Origin: Palsa-360 sp963710315
GTDB lineage: Bacteria; Acidobacteriota; Terriglobia; Acidiferrales; UBA7541
NCBI GenBank assembly: GCA_963710315.1
Contig: CAVPZW010000009.1
Coordinates: 1 to 64,000 of the forward strand
DNA length: 64,000 nt
Reading direction: 5' to 3'
This document shows, piece by piece, positions 43,741-52,506 of this stretch; positions within the stretch are counted from its first letter, which is position 1; the number at the start of each line of letters is the position of its first letter. The notes under the pieces were generated by a model. That model did no database searches. It worked only from the letters and a program-made list of their open reading frames with translations, and was not told the DNA's origin. The translations under genes and the position numbers were made by a program.

Positions 43741-44919
43741 ATGGCCCCTGAAAAAATGGTCCACAAATTCGATGCCTTAATTCTGGGCGCTGGAGCCGCC
43801 GGCCTGATGTGCGCCATCGAGGCGGGCAAGCGCACACGCCGCGTGGCGGTCCTCGAACACGCCGATCGCGCGGGCAAGAAAATCCTCATTTCCGGCGGAG
43901 GCCGCTGCAATTTTACAAATCTCGACTGTGGGCCGGAAAATTTCTATTCCTCGAATCCTCACTTCGCCAAATCGGCGCTGGCCCGTTACCAGCCTTCCGA
44001 CTTCATCGCGCTGCTGGAAAAGCATGGCATTCCGTATCACGAGAAAACGCTCGGCCAGCTTTTTTGCGACCGCTCCGCGCAGGATGTTGTGGAAATGCTG
44101 GAAGCCGAGTGCCGGGACGCGGGCGCGCAAATCATTCTCAATTGCAAAATTGAGGAGGTTCGCCGCGCCGACGGATTCGTCGTCGAAACCAGCGGCGGCA
44201 AATTTCATGCGCCGGTCCTGGTTGTGGCCACGGGCGGACTTTCCATCCCCAAGATGGGAGCCACTTCCCTGGGATACGACATCGCCCGGCAATTCGGATT
44301 GAAGATCCGCGACACCAAACCCGCGCTGGTTCCGCTCGTCCTGAACGCGGCGGATCGCACGCATTATTGCGACCTCGCAGGCCTCTCCGCGGAAGTCGAG
44401 GTTTCCACGGACCGCCAATCTTTCCGTGAAAAAATGTTGATCACCCATCGCGGGTTGAGCGGACCTGCCATCCTGCAAATTTCCACGTATTGGCGGGAGC
44501 CGGCCGCGATCCGAATTGACCTCGCGCCGGGCCGCGACGTCACTCTCGCCATTCGCGAGGCCAAAGAGAGAAACATGGCCGCCGCGCGAGCCGCCCTGCA
44601 AGCGATTCTCCCCAAGCGCCTTGCCACGCGCTGGCTGGATTTGCACGCTCCGCAAGCCTGGACAAACTTGGCGCTCGAAACGCTGGAGCGTCAAGCGCAC
44701 GAATGGGTCGTCGAACCAGTCGGCACGGAAGGCTATGAAAAAGCCGAAGTCACCGCGGGCGGCGTGGACACCGACGAATTATCGAGCAAGACTATGGAAA
44801 GCCGGCGCGTGACGGGCCTCTATTTTATCGGCGAGGTGGTCGATGTCACCGGGCACCTCGGCGGATTCAATTTTCAATGGGCTTGGGCATCGGGCGCCGC
44901 AGCTGGCCGTGCGCTATAA
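43741..44919 (+). CDS. YhiN/HI0933-family flavoprotein
   Basis: About 392 residues from ATG 43741 (43756 is also possible). FAD-binding Rossmann motif DALILGAGAAGLMCAIEAGK, then the family hallmark GKKILISGGGRCNFTNLD, HEKTLGQLFCDRSAQDVVEM, VVATGGLSIPKMGATSLGYD and the C-terminal ITHRGLSGPAILQISTYW, VTAGGVDTDELSSKTMESR, DVTGHLGGFNFQWAWASGAA. The family is a conserved NAD(P)/FAD-dependent oxidoreductase group of unclear physiological substrate. It is divergent from the phosphorylase gene. Confidence 0.92.
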   Translation: MAPEKMVHKFDALILGAGAAGLMCAIEAGKRTRRVAVLEHADRAGKKILISGGGRCNFTNLDCGPENFYSSNPHFAKSALARYQPSDFIALLEKHGIPYHEKTLGQLFCDRSAQDVVEMLEAECRDAGAQIILNCKIEEVRRADGFVVETSGGKFHAPVLVVATGGLSIPKMGATSLGYDIARQFGLKIRDTKPALVPLVLNAADRTHYCDLAGLSAEVEVSTDRQSFREKMLITHRGLSGPAILQISTYWREPAAIRIDLAPGRDVTLAIREAKERNMAAARAALQAILPKRLATRWLDLHAPQAWTNLALETLERQAHEWVVEPVGTEGYEKAEVTAGGVDTDELSSKTMESRRVTGLYFIGEVVDVTGHLGGFNFQWAWASGAAAGRAL

Positions 44920-44920
44920 T

Positions 44921-45095
44921 GTGGCATAGGCTTCATAGGCTGCGGAAAAACTCCCAAAACATTTTGTCATCCCGAGCGAAGCGAGGGATATGCTTTTCTC
45001 CTCAGGTTCCAAGAAACAGCAGATTCCTCGGGCAAACCCCGCCCTTCGGAATGACACGGTGCGAGTTTTTCCGCAACCTCTGAAGCCTATGCCAC
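44921..45095. repeat. Dispersed composite hairpin element, family B copy 1
   Basis: A ~175-base element with imperfect terminal inverted repeats (GTGGCATAGGCTTCATAGGC / GAAGCCTATGCCAC, and GCGGAAAAACTC / GAGTTTTTCCGC). The inner pair is GTCATCCCGAGCGAAGCGAG / CCCTTCGGAATGAC. It occupies most of the gap before degP. Related copies lie at 50095, 61050 and 63565. Confidence 0.85.
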
Positions 45096-45211
45096 GAAAA
45101 AAGCAGGCTAACCCACTGCCGCGCCATCCGTCTTATATAGGGAGCACAAAACTGGCAACGCTCGGCCAGGATTTGGCCTGTGAAATCTCGCAATGCGTTT
45201 AAGGAGAAACC

Positions 45212-46711
45212 ATGAATTTTCAGAGACTTGGAGCAAAATCAAAATTTCTTTCAGGGGCATTGATACTTTTGGTGGCCATGGCCGGATGGGGAGCGGCGCG
45301 CGCCGGCGAGCACATTTTTGCGACCGGCATGCATATCTCCATGAAGATGGCGGACCCTGCCGAGGGGCCCAGCAGGACGGGTTTCGCCCCCATGGTGAAG
45401 ACGGTATTGCCGGACGTCGTGAATATTTCCACGTCCAAGGTAGTTAAGGCCTCGGACCGCATGAACAATCAGGAAGGCATGCCCGACGATATCCCTCCCT
45501 TTTTCCAGCAATTCTTCGGACAGCAGTTCGGGCCCAATCCCGGAAATCGCGCGCCCAAGCCGCGCGATCAGCGCGAGGATAGCCTGGGATCGGGCGTGAT
45601 CGTAAGCCCTGACGGCTACATTTTGACCAACAACCACGTCATCGACGGGGCCACCGACGTTCGCGTAACGCTTTCCGACAAGCGGCAATTGAAAGCGACC
45701 ATCGTGGGCAGCGATCCGAAGACCGATGTTGCCGTGCTAAAGATTGAGGGCAGCGGCTTCCCGGCCATCACCGTCGGCGATTCCTCCAAGGTGCAAATCG
45801 GAGATTACGCGCTGGCTATTGGCGATCCCTTTGGCGTCGGGCAGACCGTAACCATGGGAATCATCAGCGCCTTGAACCGCGGCAATCTGGGGATCGAAGA
45901 TTACGAAGATTTCATTCAGACCGATGCACCGATTAACCCGGGCAATTCGGGCGGCGCGCTGGTGAACGATCGCGGCGAACTGGTCGGCATCAACACGGCC
46001 ATCCTCTCGCACGGCTCCGGCGGCAATGAAGGCATCGGCTTCGCCATTCCCATTAACCTGGCCCGCAGCGTGATGAGCCAGATTCTCGATCACGGCAAAG
46101 TGAATCGCGCCTACCTGGGCATCATGATTCAGGACATTACCCCGGGCATTTCCAAGGCCATGGGCTTGAAGGAAATGAAGGGCGCTCTGGTGGGCGACGT
46201 CAGCCTCAATGGCCCGGCGCAAAAGAGCGGCGTGCAGCGAGGCGACGTGGTCTTGGAAGTCAACGGAAAGGAAATCGAAGACAGCCGCCAGCTGCGCATG
46301 ACCATCTCCATGATGGATCCCAACGCAACCGTGAATCTGAAACTGTTGCGCAATGGCAACCCAACCAACGTAAGCGTAAAGCTCGGCGATCTGCCTTCCG
46401 ATAAGGAGCAAGCCAAGGCCGATGATGGGCCGTCCGAACAGGCGCTGGATGGAGTGACCGTGGAAAATCTCGACTCTCGAACGACGAGAGAACTGGGATT
46501 GCCCTCGGGCACCACTGGAGTCGTGGTCACGGACGTCAGCCCGTCAAGCCCGCTTGCATCCGCGGGACTGCAGCGCGGCGACGTGATTCAGGAAGTGAAT
46601 CATCAGCCGGTAAAGAACGTCACGCAATATGAGGAAGCGATTCGCAAGGCAGGCAATAATCCGTTGCTGCTCGTGAATCGCAAAGGCTCGACCATCTTCC
46701 TGGCCGAGTAA
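45212..46711 (+). CDS. degP: DegP/HtrA-family periplasmic serine protease
   Basis: A 499-residue protease/chaperone for misfolded envelope proteins. The N-terminal hydrophobic segment FLSGALILLVAMAGWGAARA serves as signal or anchor. The trypsin-like domain has the triad H142 (YILTNNHVID), D172 (DPKTDVAVLKI) and S246 (INPGNSGGALV). Two PDZ domains follow (RAYLGIMIQDITPGISKAMG, GVVVTDVSPSSPLASAGLQ). AAGGAG precedes the ATG. A strong intrinsic terminator follows the gene. The family is often cell-envelope-stress induced; no such promoter was recognised. Confidence 0.95.
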   Translation: MNFQRLGAKSKFLSGALILLVAMAGWGAARAGEHIFATGMHISMKMADPAEGPSRTGFAPMVKTVLPDVVNISTSKVVKASDRMNNQEGMPDDIPPFFQQFFGQQFGPNPGNRAPKPRDQREDSLGSGVIVSPDGYILTNNHVIDGATDVRVTLSDKRQLKATIVGSDPKTDVAVLKIEGSGFPAITVGDSSKVQIGDYALAIGDPFGVGQTVTMGIISALNRGNLGIEDYEDFIQTDAPINPGNSGGALVNDRGELVGINTAILSHGSGGNEGIGFAIPINLARSVMSQILDHGKVNRAYLGIMIQDITPGISKAMGLKEMKGALVGDVSLNGPAQKSGVQRGDVVLEVNGKEIEDSRQLRMTISMMDPNATVNLKLLRNGNPTNVSVKLGDLPSDKEQAKADDGPSEQALDGVTVENLDSRTTRELGLPSGTTGVVVTDVSPSSPLASAGLQRGDVIQEVNHQPVKNVTQYEEAIRKAGNNPLLLVNRKGSTIFLAE

Positions 46712-46757
46712 TCGCATCGGGAAGTCGATTTTTCGGCTCCCCTCTCAACGCTAGCCC

Positions 46758-46796
46758 AACCGCCCCGCGACCAAACGTCGCGGGGCGGTTGCTTTT
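46758..46796 (+). terminator. Intrinsic terminator after degP
   Basis: A perfect 13-bp stem (AACCGCCCCGCGA / TCGCGGGGCGGTT) with a 7-base loop, followed by GCTTTT. It lies 46 bases after the degP stop codon. Confidence 0.9.
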
Positions 46797-46797
46797 A

Positions 46798-46869
46798 GTA
46801 GCGCGGGCTTCAGCCTGCGGATTTTGGTCCTTGCTAGGCCTAACCCCCGCAGGCTGAAGCCCGCGCTAC
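46798..46869. repeat. REP-like inverted repeat, family A copy 3
   Basis: Arms GTAGCGCGGGCTTCAGCCTG and CAGGCTGAAGCCCGCGCTAC are perfect complements, with an inner GGTCCTTGCTAGGCC element. It directly follows the degP terminator. Confidence 0.9.
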
Positions 46870-46919
46870 AAAAAGCAAACCCCGCAAAAATGTGCGACTA
46901 TACTGACTGAACCTTTCTT

Positions 46920-47240
46920 ATGCGCACATACTTGGGCAAGGTAATTTACGCATTGCTGATGGTGATCGCCGTGACCTACGGCTACGACTACGCTTCGGTG
47001 CGCCGCCGCATGAACGCACAAAAACCGGGCGACCCATTCGACACCGTGACCTACCCGCACATTCTGGCCATTCCGGAAAAAGGCAACAAAGTGGAATACG
47101 CGCTGGATGCGCAGTCGCCGATGGAAACGGAATCCTGCGTTCACTCCCTTTTCCCTCACTACGGGTACACTCCCTGCTGGTACGTTGTCCGAAGGTCCAA
47201 GAGTCCTACGCCAATGACGATTGTGTTTTTCATCAGGTAA
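46920..47240 (+). CDS. Hypothetical protein with N-terminal membrane segment
   Basis: A 106-residue protein opening MRTYLGKVIYALLMVIAVTY, a single hydrophobic segment that could be an anchor or signal. The rest (YDYASVRRRMNAQKPGDPFD, YPHILAIPEKGNKVEYALDA) has no motif I recognise. No strong ribosome-binding site is visible. It ends ten bases before the EamA gene, so the two may be co-transcribed. It is listed mainly because the hydrophobic N-terminus and strand position are plausible. Confidence 0.5.
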   Translation: MRTYLGKVIYALLMVIAVTYGYDYASVRRRMNAQKPGDPFDTVTYPHILAIPEKGNKVEYALDAQSPMETESCVHSLFPHYGYTPCWYVVRRSKSPTPMTIVFFIR

Positions 47241-47249
47241 GGAGAACTC

Positions 47250-47666
47250 ATGAATTGGTTCCTATGGGCGTTGCTCTCCGCATTTTTTGCGGGGCTGACG
47301 GCGGTGCTGGCCAAGGTTGGCGTGCAGCAAATCAACTCCAACATGGCCACGGCCATCCGCACCGTGGTGATTCTGATTTTCGCCTGGGCCATTGCGCTGG
47401 CCACCAAGAACGAATCGTTTTCGGCCATCGGCAAGCGCACTTGGATTTTCCTGATTCTTTCGGGCGTGGCCACCAGCCTGTCCTGGCTGTGCTATTTCCG
47501 CGCCCTGCAGCTCGGCGAAGCTTCGCAAGTCGCGCCGGTGGACAAGCTCAGCGTGGTCATCGCCATTGCGCTGGCCGCAATTTTTCTGCATGAAAAGATG
47601 ACCTGGCACCACTGGCTGGGCGGCTCGCTAATTTTTGTGGGGGCAGTGGTGTTGGCCTACGCATGA
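47250..47666 (+). CDS. EamA-family half-length transporter
   Basis: A 138-residue protein with one EamA repeat of about five helices: FLWALLSAFFAGLTAVLAKV, GVQQINSNMATAIRTVVILI, WIFLILSGVATSLSWLCYFR, ALQLGEASQVAPVDKLSVVI and HHWLGGSLIFVGAVVLAYA. Full drug/metabolite transporters have two such repeats; single-repeat members like this act as dimers. It starts after GGAGAACTC. The substrate cannot be predicted. Confidence 0.88.
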   Translation: MNWFLWALLSAFFAGLTAVLAKVGVQQINSNMATAIRTVVILIFAWAIALATKNESFSAIGKRTWIFLILSGVATSLSWLCYFRALQLGEASQVAPVDKLSVVIAIALAAIFLHEKMTWHHWLGGSLIFVGAVVLAYA

Positions 47667-47676
47667 TTGGGGTTGA

Positions 47677-47748
47677 GTAGCGCGGGCTTCAGCCTGCGGG
47701 GGTTGGGCCTAGCAAGGACCAAAACCCGCAGGCTGAAGCCCGCGCTAC
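47677..47748. repeat. REP-like inverted repeat, family A copy 4
   Basis: Arms GTAGCGCGGGCTTCAGCCTG and CAGGCTGAAGCCCGCGCTAC, near-identical to the copy at 46798 but with the inner element reversed (GGCCTAGCAAGGACC). It lies ten bases after the EamA stop. Confidence 0.9.
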
Positions 47749-47780
47749 TTAAAACCATCTCCAAATATTTACACGCAAAA

Positions 47781-47813
47781 AAATGGGACGCCATTGCTGG
47801 CGTCCCATTTTTT
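47781..47813. terminator. Bidirectional intrinsic terminator
   Basis: A perfect stem AAATGGGACGCCA / TGGCGTCCCATTT with a TTGC loop. It is followed by T-runs on both strands (ATTTTTT on plus; ATTTTTTT on minus). It sits between the convergent EamA and DUF4382 genes. Confidence 0.92.
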
Positions 47814-47838
47814 ATTCAACGGTGTCGACAGCGGCCGA

Positions 47839-49800
47839 TCAATCGACAGCTGTTGCGGTTGGCAGCGTTCCCGTGTAGTAGATGACCACGTACGCTTTTA
47901 TGGTGTCATTTGCTTGCGGGATTCCGTAGACCTTCACGGGAGTCCCGGCGATAAGGTTGTTCGTGACTGTCGTTTGGCCAGCACTGGTGGTGATATCAAC
48001 GGCGCTGACTGAAACGATGCCGTTGGTTCGATCCACTTGATAGACGAGAGTTCCCGAACCCGAAGTTGTGCTCAGGTCCACTGGAACAGCGTTAACGCCG
48101 CCAGTCTCGGACAATGAGAAGACTCCGTTGGAGTAGCCAGTCGCAGCTGTACCAAGCGGAACGGTAGTTGGCAAGAGCACGGTCCACGGCGCGGCCCAGC
48201 CATTGGCCTGGGCTGGATCGTTCCAGGTGGCGAACGTTACACCCCATGCCGGATACGCCCCCGCAGTGCCGCCGAAATTTACCGAGCCGTTGGTGGCGTT
48301 CTCGAAATCGAGAATGGCGTTCGAGCCGCCGTCAACGATGGTTGGGTACGTGAAGTTCCACCACTTGAAGCCAGTGATTGCCGCTCCACTCACAGGATCG
48401 TTCCCATTCGGCGTGTTGCTGGAAATATAAGGGAGTGTGAAGGTGTATTTGTCGCCTTTTGTGTTGAATGTGCGCGTGTAGGTGAAAGTATTCCCATTTA
48501 CGGCGGAGATACTGCCGTCAAATCTGGCGATTTCAATATCGATTGTCTGAGCAACGAGCGGATTCGCAAGCGGGTCCACAACGCTGGCATGGACTTTGAA
48601 TCCGCGGACGAGGTTCGTCAGGAAACCGGTTCCCTGCCCAATCGGTGTGGAGTCCGAAACGGCGTTCCACGGCGTGCGGAAGAAGAACTCGGTGTTCGCA
48701 TTCACGGTCAAATTGACAGGTGCGCCCGCTTCGTTTTCAACGACAATCCCGCCGGCGTTGACGTGAAGCACGTGGCCCTCGGGGCTAACCCAGACGCTAT
48801 TGAAGGAGTTGGCAGCCCAAACGCGCACGGCGACCAGCGATCCATCGGATTGATAGCGCGCGGCAACGCGTACGAACCGGCTGGGCAGCGTGGCAGCCAC
48901 GGTGGAAAAGTTCTTGATGGTGACCACCGATTTGGCGTCAACGTCGTAGAAAAGCGTGCCACTGGCTGCGTCGGCAAGAATCGTGAGGGATTGCGACGTG
49001 GCGATGGGCATCTCCGGATTCGTCGCAGGCTCAACCGGGAAATCCCTTGTGATGGAGAAGGAGCTATTGTCCGAGGAAACGCCCGTCACGGTACCGTACA
49101 CGTGGCGAAGGACCAGCCGCGTGATGTCCTTAATGGGATGGTGGTGCACAGGGCCTTTGTTAAAGTTCACGGCCCAGATGGTCTGTCCTTGGGCGGATGG
49201 CGGCTCATGCCCCACCAGGAACGCCGGATGTGAAAGATCGAATTCCACGTCCACGGAAGTGGTTTGATTGGCGGACACAACCAGAGGCGAATCGAAATTC
49301 ACGTTGACCGGCACGGTCTTGCTCCCGGCGCTGCCACTGGCGCCCTGAATCTGAATCTGTGTTGCAGGGATGGTCGCTCCCGCGGTGCCCGCAAAACCGG
49401 CTTCCGGATCCGCGGCCACAATCAAAGTGACATTGCCCGGATTCGCGCTGACCGTCAGATTCGCGCTTGTATATGTGCCGGCCGGAACGGAAAGCGTTCC
49501 CAGAAGTTCGCCAAGCTGATCGAGCTGCACCAAATTAAGCGTAGGCACAGTGCTTCCAGCCGTAAAAACGTTGACGGGACTGCCTCCGCCTTGCGGAACC
49601 AGTGAAATGCTCAAGATCTTCACACCAATGGTGGCCCAGTCTTCGGTGGAAGCATCGCTGATCAGCATGTTCACATTTCCGGATTGCGAGCCTCCTGTCG
49701 AGCCGATACCGGCGCCTGAACTGGTGCCACATGCCACTGAAAATAAAGGAATCGCCGCTGCCACTAACCCAAAAAATATTCGGGATACTCTGGATTTCAT
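47839..49800 (-). CDS. DUF4382-domain exported protein
   Basis: A 653-residue envelope protein. ATG 49800 (CAGGAG upstream) starts a signal peptide IFFGLVAAAIPLFSVACGTS; the cysteine suggests a lipoprotein, although the lipobox is weak. The N-terminal DUF4382 region is clear: NVNMLISDASTEDWATIGVK, ILSISLVPQGGGSPVNVF, LDQLGELLGTLSVPAGTYTS. The rest is beta-rich with repeated 'VNGNTFTYTR' and 'ASGTLFYDVDAKSVVTIKNF' type strands, like the DUF5666-style surface proteins of acidobacteria. The frame extends upstream to 50181 through a family B repeat, but that part is spurious. Confidence 0.85.
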   Translation of the reverse strand: MKSRVSRIFFGLVAAAIPLFSVACGTSSGAGIGSTGGSQSGNVNMLISDASTEDWATIGVKILSISLVPQGGGSPVNVFTAGSTVPTLNLVQLDQLGELLGTLSVPAGTYTSANLTVSANPGNVTLIVAADPEAGFAGTAGATIPATQIQIQGASGSAGSKTVPVNVNFDSPLVVSANQTTSVDVEFDLSHPAFLVGHEPPSAQGQTIWAVNFNKGPVHHHPIKDITRLVLRHVYGTVTGVSSDNSSFSITRDFPVEPATNPEMPIATSQSLTILADAASGTLFYDVDAKSVVTIKNFSTVAATLPSRFVRVAARYQSDGSLVAVRVWAANSFNSVWVSPEGHVLHVNAGGIVVENEAGAPVNLTVNANTEFFFRTPWNAVSDSTPIGQGTGFLTNLVRGFKVHASVVDPLANPLVAQTIDIEIARFDGSISAVNGNTFTYTRTFNTKGDKYTFTLPYISSNTPNGNDPVSGAAITGFKWWNFTYPTIVDGGSNAILDFENATNGSVNFGGTAGAYPAWGVTFATWNDPAQANGWAAPWTVLLPTTVPLGTAATGYSNGVFSLSETGGVNAVPVDLSTTSGSGTLVYQVDRTNGIVSVSAVDITTSAGQTTVTNNLIAGTPVKVYGIPQANDTIKAYVVIYYTGTLPTATAVD

Positions 49801-50425
49801 TTTCGTCTCCTGCGAAGACTCAATGGTCTCCACTCGATTGTTTGAATCAACGCTGGACGTTCGTGCGCAGGGCCCCCGAAGACCGGGCACGAATTCCATC
49901 CGGCACTCTACAAAACACGGAAGCGGGAATAGAGTTGCGCTGAAATGAAAATGAGTTTGTAGTACCAAAGTACTGCACAGGAAAATTAGTTCCGCAGTTG
50001 GCCGATGCGCCGGAGATTCCAGCTGTCCGCGTGGGCATGGAAAGGACAGCTGTCCCCATGGCCTATCCAAGCTGTAAGAAAAATAGTCAATTTTGTCATT
50101 CCGAGCGGAGCGAGGAATCTCTCTTTCTCTTCCTGAAGTTAAACCGCGGAGAGATTCCTCGCTCCGCTCGGAATGACACAATTAGTGGGGCATTTTTTCC
50201 GCAGCCGTATCGCAAGTTGCGCCAATGCAGATTCCGTCTGTCCATTTTGATTTCGCGTGAAGGGAAAGCAGTTGTCAGGCCGAAAGGAGAGGCGTACGAT
50301 GCCTATTCGAGTGGACGAAACTGCATTTCCAGCCCACCAACATTGGACCTCTTGACCACCCAAGGAACTCAACCTGCCCTGCAAAAATCTCCCTTGCCGG
50401 AGTTGCACGCCGCAAGCACAGGCCC
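49801..50425. repeat. Divergent spacer containing family B copy 2 (core 50095-50177)
   Basis: The core is a near-perfect inverted repeat, GTCATTCCGAGCGGAGCGAG / CTCGCTCCGCTCGGAATGAC, with adjoining AATCTCTC / GAGAGATT, and TTTTTTCCGC further right. A short ORF from ATG 50299, with an AGGAGAGG site, stops after 18 codons; it may be the true but frameshifted start of the next glycosyltransferase. Nothing else is recognised. Confidence 0.75.
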
Positions 50426-51185
50426 AATGACGGTGGCTGCACTTCGCGGCGAGTCTCCCATTGATTTGTCGATTGTGCTTCCCACCTTCAACGAAGCGCA
50501 GAGCATAGCCGCGGTGGTCGAGCAGCTTTCCGCTGTGCTCGATCCCATCCGCGATCTGAAATACGAAATCATCGTTGTGGATGACGACAGCCCGGACCAA
50601 ACCTGGAACTTCGCTCTTCAATTGGCCGCAAAGTTTCCCAGCCTGCGCGTGATGCGCCGTCAGGGCGAGCGCGGACTCTTGGGCGCTGTAGTTCGCGGCT
50701 GGCAAATCGCCCGGGGAAAAATTCTTGGCGTGATGGACGCCGACCTGCAACATCCGCCGGATATCGCGGCAAAACTATGGGCAGAAATGGCGCGCGGTGT
50801 GGATCTGGCGGTGGCCAGCCGACACGCTTCCGGCGGCGGCGTGAGCAACTGGAAACTGCATCGCAGGATGATCTCGCGCGGCGCGCAGTTTGCGGGCCTA
50901 TTGGTATTGCCCGAGGTATTGGCAAAAGTGAAAGACCCCATGAGCGGATACTTCATGATTCGCCGGTCGGTTCTCGAAGAACGGGAGTTGCACCCGGTGG
51001 GATACAAAATCCTCATCGAACTTCTGGGCCGCGCGCCCGCGCGCTCCATCTCCGAAGTTGCCTACACCTTCCGAGAGCGCGCCGACGGCAAGAGCAAGGT
51101 GACCTCCAGAATCTATCTGGAGTACCTCTACCATCTCATTCGATTGCGTTTTCATTCGATGCAGCGGCTGATCCATTTTGACTGA
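50426..51185 (+). CDS. DPM1-like GT2 glycosyltransferase
   Basis: About 252 residues of a family 2 glycosyltransferase resembling polyprenol-phosphate mannose synthases: SIVLPTFNEAQSIAAVVEQL, IIVVDDDSPDQTWNFALQLA, LGVMDADLQHPPDIAAKLW (DxD motif), ASRHASGGGVSNWKLHRRMI, SRGAQFAGLLVLP, VKDPMSGYFMIRRSVLEER, and the C-terminal YTFRERADGKSKVT with SRIYLEYLYHLIRLRF. The frame extends back to 49998 through a repeat, so ATG 50426 is chosen; a start at 50299 with one frameshift is possible. The following GT87 gene may use its lipid-linked sugar. Confidence 0.85.
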
Positions 51186-51226
51186 TGCAAGCATGATGTG
51201 TTAATTTCGCTCCCGCCTTCGCCGAT

Positions 51227-52405
51227 ATGCCTACGCAGCACGATAAAACAAATTTCAACCTGAAGGATCTGCTGCTCAGCCGCAATACGCTGCTCATCGT
51301 TTACATCCTGGCAGCGGTCATCGGCACGGTCGCCAAACTTCTCCTTCCGCCTTTCGAGTCCAACGGGCTGCATTACCCGCAACTTCAAAACTTCGCTATT
51401 TTTCGCAACTCGTTCTTCCATTTGATTCACCAGCAGGATCTCTACACAACATTTCCCTTGGAGCAGTTCGATTTCTACAAATACAGCCCCACATTTGCAT
51501 TGCTGATGGGCCCGTTCGCGATTCTTCCATACGGCCTGGGAGCGATCGCCTGGAACCTGGCCAACGCTCTGGCCCTATTCTTTGCGGTCTGGCTCATACC
51601 CGGCGAAAGCGACCGACGGAAAGCCTGGGTACTGTGGTTTGTCCTGCTCAGTCTGATGGTCAACATTCAAAACGCGCAAAGCAACGCGTTGATGGCCGGC
51701 CTGATGCTGGGAAGTTGGGTGGCACAGGAGCGCGATAATCCGCTGGCATCGTCGTTCTGCGTGGTCCTGTCCGTTTTCACCAAGTTATTCGGCGGCCTCG
51801 CACTGCTGCCTTGCCTGCTGTCCCGCAAGCGCATGAATGAACTGATTGCCTATTCGGCGATGTGGACCGCGCTCATGTCCCTTGCGCCACTGGCCGTGGT
51901 TTCACCGGCACAACTCATGTTTCTCTATCGTTCCTGGTACGCGCGGCTTCATAGCGACGGGACCACACACATCGGGCTGTCGCTGATGGGCGTGATGCAA
52001 ACTTGGTTTCACATTACAATTCCAGGACACATTGCCCTGCCCGCCGGAGCAGCCATCCTCATTTTGGTGCTGATCGCCCGGCGCGACGCGCATCAGGACT
52101 TATATTTCAGGCTGCTGGTGGTCTCTTCCGTGCTGATTTGGGTGATCATCTTCAATCACATGGCCGAGTCGCCCACAATGATCGTTGCCGTTACGGGCGT
52201 GGCGCTTTGGTATTTCTTGCAACCCGCGAGCACTGCTAATCGAATTCTTCTTCTGATCTCCTTCGTCTTCACGTGCCTCGCCCCCACGGATATTGTGCCT
52301 CGCCCGCTTCGCCAGCAATTCAAAGTGGGCTACGCGGAAGCGGCCCCCTGCATTCTGGTGTGGTTCAAAGTGCAGTACGATCTGCTTCGTTTTCCTCGCA
52401 AGTAA
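51227..52405 (+). CDS. GT87-type (DUF2029) integral membrane glycosyltransferase
   Basis: A 392-residue polytopic protein with about nine hydrophobic segments. Near the first extracytoplasmic loop it has LYTTFPLEQFDFYKYSPTFA then LLMGPFAILPYGLGAIAWNL, the 'FxYxP' pattern of GT87 polyprenol-phosphate-mannose-dependent mannosyltransferases. The segment NALMAGLMLGSWVAQERDNP is also typical. It follows the DPM1-like gene by 41 bases on the same strand, so donor synthesis and use are probably linked. The acceptor is unknown. Confidence 0.83.
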   Translation: MPTQHDKTNFNLKDLLLSRNTLLIVYILAAVIGTVAKLLLPPFESNGLHYPQLQNFAIFRNSFFHLIHQQDLYTTFPLEQFDFYKYSPTFALLMGPFAILPYGLGAIAWNLANALALFFAVWLIPGESDRRKAWVLWFVLLSLMVNIQNAQSNALMAGLMLGSWVAQERDNPLASSFCVVLSVFTKLFGGLALLPCLLSRKRMNELIAYSAMWTALMSLAPLAVVSPAQLMFLYRSWYARLHSDGTTHIGLSLMGVMQTWFHITIPGHIALPAGAAILILVLIARRDAHQDLYFRLLVVSSVLIWVIIFNHMAESPTMIVAVTGVALWYFLQPASTANRILLLISFVFTCLAPTDIVPRPLRQQFKVGYAEAAPCILVWFKVQYDLLRFPRK

Positions 52406-52429
52406 AGTGGCGCGGTCCGCCGCGCCACT
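52406..52429. terminator. Hairpin directly after the GT87 gene
   Basis: AGTGGCGCGG-TCCG-CCGCGCCACT is a perfect 10-bp stem beginning at the base after the stop codon. A run of A follows on the plus strand, so the T-run is on the wrong side for plus-strand termination. Its function is uncertain. No T-run follows on the minus strand either. Confidence 0.5.
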
Positions 52430-52506
52430 AAAAACCGCGCCACAATAAATAGAAGATGAAATTTTAGAAAGGCGGGTCGTTCAAATTTCGCGGATGATCT
52501 GGGCCA

